A stretch of DNA of 5,519 nt from Planctomycetaceae bacterium (GCA_005789975.1 SXWC01000030.1:1-5519), one strand, 5' to 3'. Shown: positions 1 through 5,519, counted from the stretch's first letter. Numbers and translations are program-made. Notes: generated by a model from the letters alone, not told the origin.

Positions 1-2925
1 AACAACACCCTCCAGGACGTGCTCGTCCGCACGCGGCGGATGCAGGGCTTCCTCACGCTCTGGATGCCCGGCACCGACCATGCGGGCATCGCGACGCAGG
101 CGGTGGTGGAGCGCCGGCTGCTCGAGGAGGAGAAGCTCTCGCGGCACGACCTCGGTCGCGAGAAACTCGTCGAGCGGATCTGGGCCTGGAAGGAACAGTA
201 CGAAAAACGCATCCTCGGCCAGCTCCGCGACCTCGGGGCGAGCTGCGATTGGGACCGGGTGCGGTTCACCCTCGACGACCAGTGCGCGGCCGCCGTCCGC
301 GAGGCTTTCTTCAGGCTCTTCCAGAAGGGGCTCGTCCGCCGCGGCAAGCGGCTCGTCAACTGGGACACCTTCCTGCAGACGGCCGTCAGCGACGACGAGG
401 TCTTTCACGAGGAGGTGAAGGGGCACTTCTGGCACATCCGCTACGACGTCGTCGATCCCCGGCCGGGAGAACCGTCCAGCGTCACGGTGGCGACCACGCG
501 GCCGGAAACGCTGCTCGGCGACACGGCGGTCGCCGTCCATCCCGCGCCCGCCGCCGCCCTCGACGCGGTCGAGGCCGCGCTGCGCCAGAAGCGGGCCGCC
601 GCGGCGGCGAAGGAGCTGCCCGACATCGACGCGCAGCTCGACCAGCTCGCCGCCCGCCGCGGCGACCTCCTGCCGACGCTCGAGGCGCTCGCCGCGATGG
701 CCAGGGCCGGCCGCCATGTGAGGCTGCCCCTCCTCGGCCGCGCGATCCCGCTGGTGGCCGACGAGTGGGCCAAGCCCGAACTCGGCTCGGGCTGCGTGAA
801 GATCACCCCCGCGCACGATCCCAACGACTACGACGTCGGCAAGCGGCGCGGGCTGCCGATGATCAACATCCTCAACCCCGAAGGCACGCTCAACGCCGAG
901 GCCGGTCCCTACGCGGGCCTCACGATCCACAAGGCCCGCAAGGGCGTGGTGGCGGATCTCGAGGCGGCCGGCCAGCTCGTGCAGGTCGAGGATCGCGTCA
1001 TCGAACTGGCCCACTCCGATCGCTCCAAGACGCCCATCGAGCCCTACCTCGCCGACCAGTGGTTCATCCGGATGGACGAGCTGGCCCAGCCCGCGCTCGA
1101 CGCCGTCACCAGCGGCCGCGTGCGGATCGTGCCCGAGCGGTATGCGAAGAGCTACGTCGACTGGCTCTCCGAGAAACGCGACTGGCCGGTGAGCCGGCAG
1201 CTCTGGTGGGGCCACCGGATTCCGATCTGGCACGTGACCGGCGTCACCGAGTCCGATCTGCGGCAGGCGTTCGGCGAGCGGGCCGGCGTGGCCTGGCGAA
1301 CCGACGAGGCGGGGGGCTGGTTCGTCTGCTCGTCCGACGAGCGGCTCGACACGGAGACGATCGCCGGCAGGCCGCTGGTCCGCGATCCCGACGTGCTCGA
1401 CACCTGGGTCTCATCCGCGCTCTGGCCGCACTCGACGCTCGGCTGGCCGCGGCAGACCCCGGAGCTCGCCACCTTCTATCCGACCAGCGCGCTGGTGACG
1501 AGTCGCGACATCCTCACCCTCTGGGTGGCGCGAATGGTGATCATGGGGGTGTTCGACACGGGCGAGATCCCGTTCAGCGAGGTCTACATCCACCCCAAGA
1601 TCCTCGATCGCTACGGCGAGACGATGAGCAAGAGCAAGGGGAACGGCGTCGATCCGGTGGACGTCATCGACACGCTCGGCGCCGACGCGCTCCGCTTCGC
1701 CCTGGCCAGCATGGCCACGGAGACGCAGGACGTGCGGATGCCGGTCGATTTCCAGTGCCCGGCGTGCGGGCAGCTGGTCGAGCAGACGGTGCAAAACCGG
1801 GTCAAGCCGCGGATCGACTGCCCGAAGTGTGCCCAGCCCTTCCGCACGCAGTGGGCCAGCGCCGCGGCCGACCTCGCCCTGCCCCGGGGGCCGGCGGTGA
1901 GCGAGAAGTTCGAGTCGGGCCGCAACTTTTCCAACAAGCTCTGGAACGCCACCCGGTTCGTGCTCATGAACCTGGAGATCGAGTCCGCCGGCGGTCCCGG
2001 CGGCATGCCCCTCGGGAATGCGGCTGCCGCGGGGGAATCCGCCCCGCTCGAGGATCGCTGGCTGATGAGCCGGCTGGCGAGCGTCACCGGCGAGGCCACG
2101 CAGGCGATCGACGAGTATCGCTTCGCCGAGGCGGCGCGGATGCTCTACGCCTTCGCATGGGACGAGTTTTGCAGCGCCTACGTCGAGCTCTGCAAGCCAA
2201 GGCTCGCCGATCCCGCGGAGCGGCCCCGCGCCCAGGCGATGCTGCTCGTGGGCCTCGACACGATTCTGAGGCTGCTCCACCCGAGCATGCCCGTCGTGAC
2301 GGAGGAGATCTGGCAGCATCTCCGCGAGGCGGCCGGCTGGCGCCGCATGCCCTGGGACGATCCGGGCGGACCGCTGCCGGAGTCGCTGATGATCGCGCGG
2401 TGGCCCGCGCCGCCGGCGGCCTGGGCCGACCGCCACACCGAGACCCAGTTCGGCTCGTTCCTCGCCGTGGTCGCGGCGATCCGGGAAATCCGCTCCCGGC
2501 AGAACGTGCCCCCCAGGACACGCGTGACGGTGGCGATCCGGGCGCCGCTCGAGGTGGCGGCGCTGCTCGAACCGATGCGGCCGGCGATCGAGTCGATGGC
2601 GGCCGTCGGCATCGACTCGTTCGGCCCCGACGCCTCGGCGCCACCCGCGGCGGCCACGGCTTCGGCGGCGGGCTGCGACGTGTTCGTCGATCTCGCCGGC
2701 CTCGTCGATGTCGATGCCGAGATCGGCCGGCTCGTGAAGGAGCATGAGAAGACCGAGGGCTTCATCCGGGCCAAGCAGGCGAAACTGGCCGACGAGAAGT
2801 TTGCGGCGCGGGCGCCGGAAGCCGTGATCGCGAAGGAGCGGGCCCAGCTGGCCGAACTCGAGGCGAAACTTGCCAAGGGCGTGGCCGCGCTCGCCGAGCT
2901 CCGCGGCCGCCAGCGGGGCCCGTGA
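1..2925 (+). CDS. valS: Valyl-tRNA synthetase, 5'-truncated by the window edge
   Basis: Class I aminoacyl-tRNA synthetase that joins valine to tRNA-Val in the cytoplasm and hydrolyses mischarged threonine. The frame is open from base 1 (NNTLQDVLVR), so the HIGH motif and true start lie upstream; 974 residues are visible. In visible numbering: GTDHAGIATQ near 25; CP1 editing domain with TTRPET (165-170) and AHDPNDY (about 271-277); WPVSRQLWWG (395-404); DTWVSS (467-472); KMSKS loop as TMSKS (541-545); a C-x2-C-x17-C-x2-C zinc-ribbon insertion (Cys 586, 589, 607, 610); the GRNFSNKLWN start of the anticodon-binding helical domain (about 640); and the C-terminal tRNA-binding coiled coil (about 901-970). 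The editing domain also carries an Ala-rich insertion of about 45 residues (182-237), so the whole protein exceeds the roughly 880-950 residues usual for ValRS. ValRS is favoured over IleRS or LeuRS by the GTDHAGIATQ and HDPND motifs and the C-terminal coiled coil. Two or more tandem in-frame stops follow. Confidence 0.97.
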   Translation, partial: NNTLQDVLVRTRRMQGFLTLWMPGTDHAGIATQAVVERRLLEEEKLSRHDLGREKLVERIWAWKEQYEKRILGQLRDLGASCDWDRVRFTLDDQCAAAVREAFFRLFQKGLVRRGKRLVNWDTFLQTAVSDDEVFHEEVKGHFWHIRYDVVDPRPGEPSSVTVATTRPETLLGDTAVAVHPAPAAALDAVEAALRQKRAAAAAKELPDIDAQLDQLAARRGDLLPTLEALAAMARAGRHVRLPLLGRAIPLVADEWAKPELGSGCVKITPAHDPNDYDVGKRRGLPMINILNPEGTLNAEAGPYAGLTIHKARKGVVADLEAAGQLVQVEDRVIELAHSDRSKTPIEPYLADQWFIRMDELAQPALDAVTSGRVRIVPERYAKSYVDWLSEKRDWPVSRQLWWGHRIPIWHVTGVTESDLRQAFGERAGVAWRTDEAGGWFVCSSDERLDTETIAGRPLVRDPDVLDTWVSSALWPHSTLGWPRQTPELATFYPTSALVTSRDILTLWVARMVIMGVFDTGEIPFSEVYIHPKILDRYGETMSKSKGNGVDPVDVIDTLGADALRFALASMATETQDVRMPVDFQCPACGQLVEQTVQNRVKPRIDCPKCAQPFRTQWASAAADLALPRGPAVSEKFESGRNFSNKLWNATRFVLMNLEIESAGGPGGMPLGNAAAAGESAPLEDRWLMSRLASVTGEATQAIDEYRFAEAARMLYAFAWDEFCSAYVELCKPRLADPAERPRAQAMLLVGLDTILRLLHPSMPVVTEEIWQHLREAAGWRRMPWDDPGGPLPESLMIARWPAPPAAWADRHTETQFGSFLAVVAAIREIRSRQNVPPRTRVTVAIRAPLEVAALLEPMRPAIESMAAVGIDSFGPDASAPPAAATASAAGCDVFVDLAGLVDVDAEIGRLVKEHEKTEGFIRAKQAKLADEKFAARAPEAVIAKERAQLAELEAKLAKGVAALAELRGRQRGP
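544..711 (+). other. Ala-rich helical insertion in the ValRS editing (CP1) domain
   Basis: Between GDTAVAVHP and the strand VRLPLLGRAIP the common bacterial ValRS has about ten residues (of the type DDERYKHLIGK, from memory). Here there are 56 codons, visible residues 182-237, rich in Ala, Leu, Arg, Asp and Glu with heptad-like spacing, suggesting a helical hairpin. The reading frame and the flanking editing motifs are intact, so this is an in-frame domain expansion, not a disruption. I believe similar inserts occur in planctomycete ValRS. Confidence 0.7.
1741..1860 (+). other. Zinc-ribbon insertion in ValRS (CPAC / CPKC)
   Basis: Codons for Cys at 1756, 1765, 1819 and 1828 form two CPxC knuckles (CPACG and CPKCA) separated by 17 residues, a classical four-cysteine zinc-ribbon pattern. 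It lies between the post-KMSKS segment (TETQDVRMPV) and the anticodon-binding domain (SEKFESGRNF), where E. coli-type ValRS runs straight through. Zinc binding is inferred from the cysteine spacing only. The insert is in frame and flanked by normal ValRS sequence. Confidence 0.75.
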
Positions 2926-3002
2926 CGGTCGAGCGGCGGCCCGTGACGATCGAGCGGCGGCCCGTGACGATCGAGCGGCGGCCCGTGACGATCGAGCGGC
3001 GG
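2919..3002 (+). repeat. Four tandem 21-bp repeats spanning the valS stop codon
   Basis: Four contiguous units lie at 2919-2939, 2940-2960, 2961-2981 and 2982-3002. Each begins cccgtgacgatc and ends gagcggcgg. Units 2-4 are identical; unit 1 has one change (ggtc in place of gatc). The valS stop TGA at 2923-2925 lies in unit 1. Because 21 is a multiple of three, each unit repeats that TGA in the valS frame (2944, 2965, 2986). The perfect identity suggests recent expansion by replication slippage from the valS 3' end. The function, if any, is unknown. Confidence 0.97.
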
Positions 3003-3036
3003 CCTGGGCCCGGGTGCCTTGCCGCAGCGGGTCGGA

Positions 3037-3042
3037 TACACT
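3037..3042 (+). promoter_or_regulatory. Possible -10 element upstream of the DUF151 gene
   Basis: TACACT within ggatacacttg matches four of six positions of the sigma-70 -10 consensus and is an A/T-rich island in an otherwise very GC-rich spacer, about 65 bases before the start codon. The nearest TTG-type -35 candidate (TTGCCG, 3019-3024) is only 12 bases away, which is too close, so no convincing -35 partner is seen. It could mark a separate promoter for the downstream gene or be chance. Confidence 0.25.
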
Positions 3043-3054
3043 TGTGGCGGTCGG

Positions 3055-3084
3055 GGTGCCGCGGCCGGAAGGCAGTGCGGCACC
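3055..3084 (+). promoter_or_regulatory. Interrupted stem-loop in the leader of the DUF151 gene
   Basis: GGTGCCGC (3055-3062) is perfectly complementary to GCGGCACC (3077-3084). Inside, GCC (3064-3066) can pair with GGC (3071-3073) around a GGAA loop, which fits the GNRA tetraloop class; the internal loop is 1 base by 3. The structure ends 10 bases before the Shine-Dalgarno GGAG. No T-run follows, so it is not a canonical intrinsic terminator. It could end valS transcripts in a factor-assisted way, stabilise a processed mRNA end, or affect translation of the next gene. Confidence 0.5.
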
Positions 3085-3094
3085 AACCTCGTCT

Positions 3095-3098
3095 GGAG
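3095..3098 (+). promoter_or_regulatory. Ribosome binding site of the DUF151 gene
   Basis: GGAG lies eight bases before the ATG at 3107. It is the only good Shine-Dalgarno match in the spacer and decides the start. The alternative ATG at 3119 (MELSRI) and upstream in-frame TTG or GTG codons lack an equally placed site. Confidence 0.7.
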
Positions 3099-3106
3099 TC
3101 CGGGCC

Positions 3107-3511
3107 ATGAGCGTGCAGATGGAACTCTCGCGGATCATCATCAGCGAGATCAACGACCAGCAGGTGGTCTACCTCAAGGAGGTCGACGGCGACCGCACGT
3201 TCCCGATCCTCATCGGCCTCTTCGAGGCGACGAGCATCGACCGCCGTGTCAAAAACCACCAGTCGCCCCGGCCGCTGACGCACGACCTGCTCGTGGCCGC
3301 GGTCGAGCTGCTGGGGGGCGAGTTTCAGGACGTCGTGATCTCCGAGCTCAAGGATCACACCTACTTCGCCGTGATCCGCGTCCTCAAGGACGGCGAGATG
3401 GTCGAGATCGACTCGCGGCCTTCCGACGCGATCGCCGTGGCCGTGACCTGCGAGCCGAATCTCCCGATTTTCGTCGCGGAAGAGGTCCTCGAAAGCGTTC
3501 TCGGCGGGTGA
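3107..3511 (+). CDS. Bifunctional nuclease domain protein (DUF151/BFN family)
   Basis: A 134-residue cytoplasmic protein that is almost entirely one BFN (DUF151, DNase-RNase) domain. Family hallmarks seen are RTFPILIGLFEA (30-41), RPLTHDL (55-61), IDSRPSDAIAVAV (101-113) and IFVAEEVL (121-128). Proteins of this family have been reported to have nuclease activity on both DNA and RNA, best known from a plant member, and a Thermotoga member has a solved structure; the physiological role in bacteria is unsettled. The length fits a minimal single-domain member, without the C-terminal UVR motif some relatives carry. There is no signal peptide or membrane segment. The start at 3107 has GGAG eight bases upstream and gives the usual N-terminus (MSVQMELSRI). 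The frame stays open upstream through the 21-bp repeats back to a TTG at 2870, but that extension is low-complexity and looks non-coding. The gene follows valS by 181 bases and precedes the Yip1-like gene by 72. Confidence 0.92.
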   Translation: MSVQMELSRIIISEINDQQVVYLKEVDGDRTFPILIGLFEATSIDRRVKNHQSPRPLTHDLLVAAVELLGGEFQDVVISELKDHTYFAVIRVLKDGEMVEIDSRPSDAIAVAVTCEPNLPIFVAEEVLESVLGG

Positions 3512-3583
3512 GCCGCATGCTTCGGAACCGCCACGACACCCCACGAACAACTGTGAGCCCCGACACCATGATCACACCACACC
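3512..3583 (+). other. CA-rich spacer between the DUF151 and Yip1-like genes
   Basis: This spacer is less GC-rich than its surroundings, with runs such as acaccccacgaacaac. It holds a 9-base direct repeat, acaccatga, at 3563-3571 and 3579-3587; the second copy contains the Yip1-like start codon. No terminator hairpin and no Shine-Dalgarno sequence is visible, so co-transcription of the two genes is plausible but not shown. Confidence 0.6.
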
Positions 3584-4081
3584 ATGACGCACCAACTTGT
3601 CTCGATCGTCAATGTCCTGCGCTCCCCCCGGCAGGCGTTTGAGGGGCTCCCGTCCGACAGATGGTATGCGCTGGCCTGGCTGGCACCGATCTATTTCGGG
3701 AGCTCGCGGGCCTTCCGCGATCCCGAAAATGTCCGCCGCTTCGTGCCGCTGGGGGGCAAGTGGGGGCTGCTGCTCTTCGCGGTCGTGATCGCGGCCATCG
3801 TGCTGCCGGTGTCGGGTTGGCTGCTGAAGCTGGTGTTGCGTCTCTTCGGCAAGCGGCTGACCGTCAGAAAAATCATGAACATCTGGGGGTATGCCCTCGT
3901 CCCCCGGCTCCTTGCCGCGGCCGTCGGCTTCGTGGTCCTGTGGACATTCCCCACGGCCCTGACGCTTGGAGATGGGCCGAACTGGCTGCTCTTGGCGCTG
4001 GTCGCCCTCGGCATCATCGCCATGCTCTGGACGCTCGTCCTGTTCATCTACGGCATCGTGGTGTCGCCGGGCGGGACGTGA
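3584..4081 (+). CDS. Small Yip1-like integral membrane protein
   Basis: A 165-residue hydrophobic protein. The N-terminus (VSIVNVLRSPRQAFEGL) has the pattern of Yip1-domain proteins, in which a short helix with SPR/AF precedes the membrane part. Hydrophobic stretches lie at about 28-42 (weak), 60-87, 98-122 and 134-160, so three to four membrane spans are likely; WGYALVPRLL (101-110) resembles the conserved Tyr-Ala-x-x-Pro motif at the start of a Yip1 helix. The bacterial role of this family is unknown, and the eukaryotic trafficking role should not be transferred. The start at 3584 is the only suitable ATG in frame before residue 98, but it has no Shine-Dalgarno sequence. A second ATG at 3568 is out of frame and gives only 24 codons. 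The gene lies 72 bases after the DUF151 gene on the same strand and converges on lysC. Family assignment is moderately sure; a generic membrane protein is the alternative. Confidence 0.8.
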   Translation: MTHQLVSIVNVLRSPRQAFEGLPSDRWYALAWLAPIYFGSSRAFRDPENVRRFVPLGGKWGLLLFAVVIAAIVLPVSGWLLKLVLRLFGKRLTVRKIMNIWGYALVPRLLAAAVGFVVLWTFPTALTLGDGPNWLLLALVALGIIAMLWTLVLFIYGIVVSPGGT

Positions 4082-4090
4082 TCCCGCCCG
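4068..4090. terminator. Stem-loop across the Yip1-like stop codon, possible bidirectional terminator
   Basis: CGGGCGGGA (4068-4076) pairs perfectly with TCCCGCCCG (4082-4090) around a five-base loop, cgtga, which holds the TGA stop (4079-4081). This is a 9-bp, very GC-rich stem between convergent genes, where a shared transcription stop is expected. No T-run follows on either strand, so a canonical Rho-independent terminator cannot be claimed. Confidence 0.45.
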
Positions 4091-4144
4091 CGGAGCCTCT
4101 GGCGATCTCCCCGCTTCCGTTCGCCGATGTCCACGCGATTTCTT

Positions 4145-4161
4145 CGGAGGCATCGCCTCCG
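4145..4161. terminator. Second stem-loop between the convergent genes, terminator candidate
   Basis: CGGAGGC (4145-4151) pairs with GCCTCCG (4155-4161) around a three-base loop, atc. The stem lies 63 bases after the Yip1-like stop and, on the other strand, 52 bases after the lysC stop, so it could serve either transcript. On the minus strand it is followed by aagaaatcgcg, not a T-run. The remainder of the 4082-4213 spacer shows no supported gene. Confidence 0.35.
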
Positions 4162-4213
4162 GGCGACTGAGGAGACCGTGATGGCCGCCCCGCGCCCCGG
4201 GAGCCTCAGGCAC

Positions 4214-5519
4214 TCATTTCGTCGCGACGGAGGGTGTGAGTCCGAAGGCCTTGCGGAGCACCGCGAGCGACGTCTCGCCATGTTCGGCGGCGACGACCAC
4301 GTTGAGCCGCACCTCGCTCGTGCTCACGAGGTCGAGGTTGATGCCGGCATCGGCGAGCGGCTTGAAGAGCCGGTCGGCGACGCCGGCATGGCTGCGGATG
4401 CCGACGCCCGTGATCGAGAGCTTGGCCACGTGCGGCACGTCGGTCAGGCCGGCGCCCCGGGCCGCGGCGATCCTGCCGGCCACGTCGATCGACTTGTCGC
4501 GGCTCGCGGCGGGCACCGTGAACGAGAGCTCCGCGCGACCGTCCCGCGGGTTGCTCTGCACGATCATGTCGACGACGAGCCCCGCCCGGCCGACCTCGCC
4601 GAAGACATCGGCCGCCACGCCGGGGGTATCGGGCAGTTCGGTGAAGGTGACGAGCGCCTGGGAGGAGTCGAGCAGGCAGTCCTCGATGGCGAGGTCTTCC
4701 ATCCCCTCGAGCCTGCGGACGACGTCGAGCGGGCTCGACTTGGAGAGCGGCCCGCCGGCGGAGGAGCCGACCGGCTCGCCGTTGGCGTCGTGCAGCGCGA
4801 ATGCCCGATGGACGGCCCGCACCGCGGCGGGACCGTCGGCGCGGGCCACGAGCACCGAAATCTTGATCTCGCTCGTGGTGATCATGTGGACGTTGATCCG
4901 CTCGGCGGAGAGCGCGGAGAACATCCGCCCGGCGACCCCCTCCGCGGCCTCCATGCCCACGCCCACGACCGACACCTTGGCCATCTCACCGTCGTGGGAA
5001 ACACCCTCCGCGGCGATCGCCCGCGCCACCCGGGAGGTCCGCTCGAGCGCCTCGGCGAGATCGTCCTCCGGCACGGTGAACGAGATGTCGGCCCGCCCCC
5101 CCTGCCCCACGTTCTGCACGATCATGTCCACCGCGATCCCCGACTCGGCGAGCGTCGAGAAGAGGGCATGGCTGGAGCCGGGCTGATCGGGCGCGCCCTC
5201 GAGGGTGATGCGGGCCTCGTCCTTGGCCAGCGCGACGCCGCTCACGGGCCGCCGCACCGCCTGATCGGCGGCCAGGATCAGCGTGCCGGGCATGTCCTTG
5301 AAGCTCGACCGCACCACCACCTTCACGCCGAACTTCTTGGCGAACTCGATCGACCGCGAATGCATCACCCCGGCACCGAGGCTCGCCAGTTCGAGCATCT
5401 CGTCGTAGGAGATCGAGCCCAGTCGCCGCGCCTCGGGGAGGAGCCGCGGATCGGTCGTGTAGATGCCGTCGACGTCGGTGTAGTTCTCGCAGAGATCGGC
5501 TTCGAGCACCGCGGCCAGC
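4214..5519 (-). CDS. lysC: Aspartate kinase with four ACT domains, N-terminus cut by the window edge
   Basis: Phosphorylates L-aspartate with ATP, the first step toward lysine, diaminopimelate, threonine and methionine. The visible 434 residues begin inside the kinase domain (LAAVLEADLCENY) at the right window edge, so the start is outside. The catalytic-domain signature YTDVDGIYTTDPR is at 13-25, followed by SYDEMLELASLGAGVMHSRS (about 37-56) and VRSSF. The rest is regulatory: ACT1 at about 102-165 (VDMIVQNVGQGGRADISFTV), ACT2 at about 180-243 (VGVGMEAAEGVAGRMF and TTSEIKISVLV), a linker of about 30 residues, ACT3 at about 278-350 (VDMIVQSNPRDGRAELSFTV) and ACT4 at about 364-428 (TGVGIRSHAGVADRLF and STSEVRLNVVV). 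The second pair is a duplicate of the first. Four-ACT aspartate kinases are known in cyanobacteria. Feedback inhibition by lysine and/or threonine is expected from the family; effectors cannot be read here. No homoserine dehydrogenase domain is fused: the protein ends soon after ACT4 (SVATK). Confidence 0.96.
   Translation of the reverse strand, partial: LAAVLEADLCENYTDVDGIYTTDPRLLPEARRLGSISYDEMLELASLGAGVMHSRSIEFAKKFGVKVVVRSSFKDMPGTLILAADQAVRRPVSGVALAKDEARITLEGAPDQPGSSHALFSTLAESGIAVDMIVQNVGQGGRADISFTVPEDDLAEALERTSRVARAIAAEGVSHDGEMAKVSVVGVGMEAAEGVAGRMFSALSAERINVHMITTSEIKISVLVARADGPAAVRAVHRAFALHDANGEPVGSSAGGPLSKSSPLDVVRRLEGMEDLAIEDCLLDSSQALVTFTELPDTPGVAADVFGEVGRAGLVVDMIVQSNPRDGRAELSFTVPAASRDKSIDVAGRIAAARGAGLTDVPHVAKLSITGVGIRSHAGVADRLFKPLADAGINLDLVSTSEVRLNVVVAAEHGETSLAVLRKAFGLTPSVATK

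Noticed and set aside
249..2747. Long plus-strand open frame inside valS (832 codons)
   Set aside because: It is Arg/Pro/Gly-rich with no recognisable motif and lies wholly over valS in another frame; this is a high-GC shadow of a certain gene.
2903..2910. Palindrome GCGGCCGC near the valS end as an operator or terminator
   Set aside because: It is short, lies in coding sequence for the Arg/Gly-rich tail, and such palindromes are common at this GC content.
2919..3002. CRISPR array
   Set aside because: The 21-bp units are directly adjacent with no unique spacers, so it is a simple tandem repeat.
2870..3106. N-terminal extension of the DUF151 protein back to a TTG inside valS
   Set aside because: The added 79 residues are mostly repeat-derived (ARDDRAA units) and low complexity, with no suitable ribosome site; the family N-terminus and a good GGAG fit the ATG at 3107.
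1411..3153. 580-codon antisense frame across valS, the repeats and the DUF151 start
   Set aside because: Composition is Arg/Gly/His-rich and low complexity, and it runs through three unrelated regions, including the repeats, whose 21-base period keeps frames open.
3572..4213. Antisense frame opposite the Yip1-like gene, starting right after the lysC stop
   Set aside because: A GTG directly follows the lysC TGA, but the product is a charged, Gln/His/Arg-rich mirror of hydrophobic codons with no family likeness.
4236..5186. Plus-strand frame of 316 codons over lysC
   Set aside because: Ser/Ala/Thr/Arg-rich shadow of lysC without motifs; the minus-strand aspartate kinase is unambiguous.
5240..5300. 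Internal lysC start for a separate regulatory (beta) subunit, as in Bacillus and Corynebacterium enzymes
   Set aside because: The internal ATG before the ACT region (codon at 5293-5291) has an AAGGA only one base away, too close for normal initiation, and nearby GTG codons lack a well-spaced site.

Overview
The window reads as ordinary chromosomal DNA of a high-GC bacterium, most likely a member of the Planctomycetota (Pirellulales-like). This is an inference from family knowledge, not a search result. It rests on a valyl-tRNA synthetase with an extended editing domain and a four-cysteine zinc-ribbon insertion after the KMSKS loop, an aspartate kinase with four ACT domains, and strong G/C preference at third codon positions. 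No transposase, phage gene, CRISPR array, tRNA or rRNA is seen.

Layout: the left edge cuts into valS (plus strand, bases 1-2925, 5' end missing). A 181-base spacer follows. It opens with four tandem 21-bp repeats that already begin over the valS stop codon, continues with a possible weak -10 element, and then an interrupted hairpin just upstream of a good Shine-Dalgarno sequence. Next are a bifunctional-nuclease-domain (DUF151) gene (3107-3511) and, after a short CA-rich spacer, a small Yip1-like membrane protein gene (3584-4081). All three genes run in the same direction. A 132-base spacer with two compact stem-loops separates them from a convergent minus-strand lysC (4214-5519), which is cut by the right edge.

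Functionally, valS charges and proofreads tRNA-Val. lysC makes aspartyl phosphate for the lysine, threonine, methionine and diaminopimelate pathways and carries a duplicated feedback-sensing module. The nuclease-domain and Yip1-like proteins have only general family assignments. Nothing in the sequence ties the four genes into one pathway.

The least explained part is the valS to DUF151 spacer (2919-3106). The 21-bp repeats put four in-frame TGA stops in the valS frame. They also keep open a 62-codon frame whose GTG start overlaps the valS stop and whose TGA stop overlaps the ATG of the next gene. A clearly new biological system was not found; the spacer is the best place for a second look.
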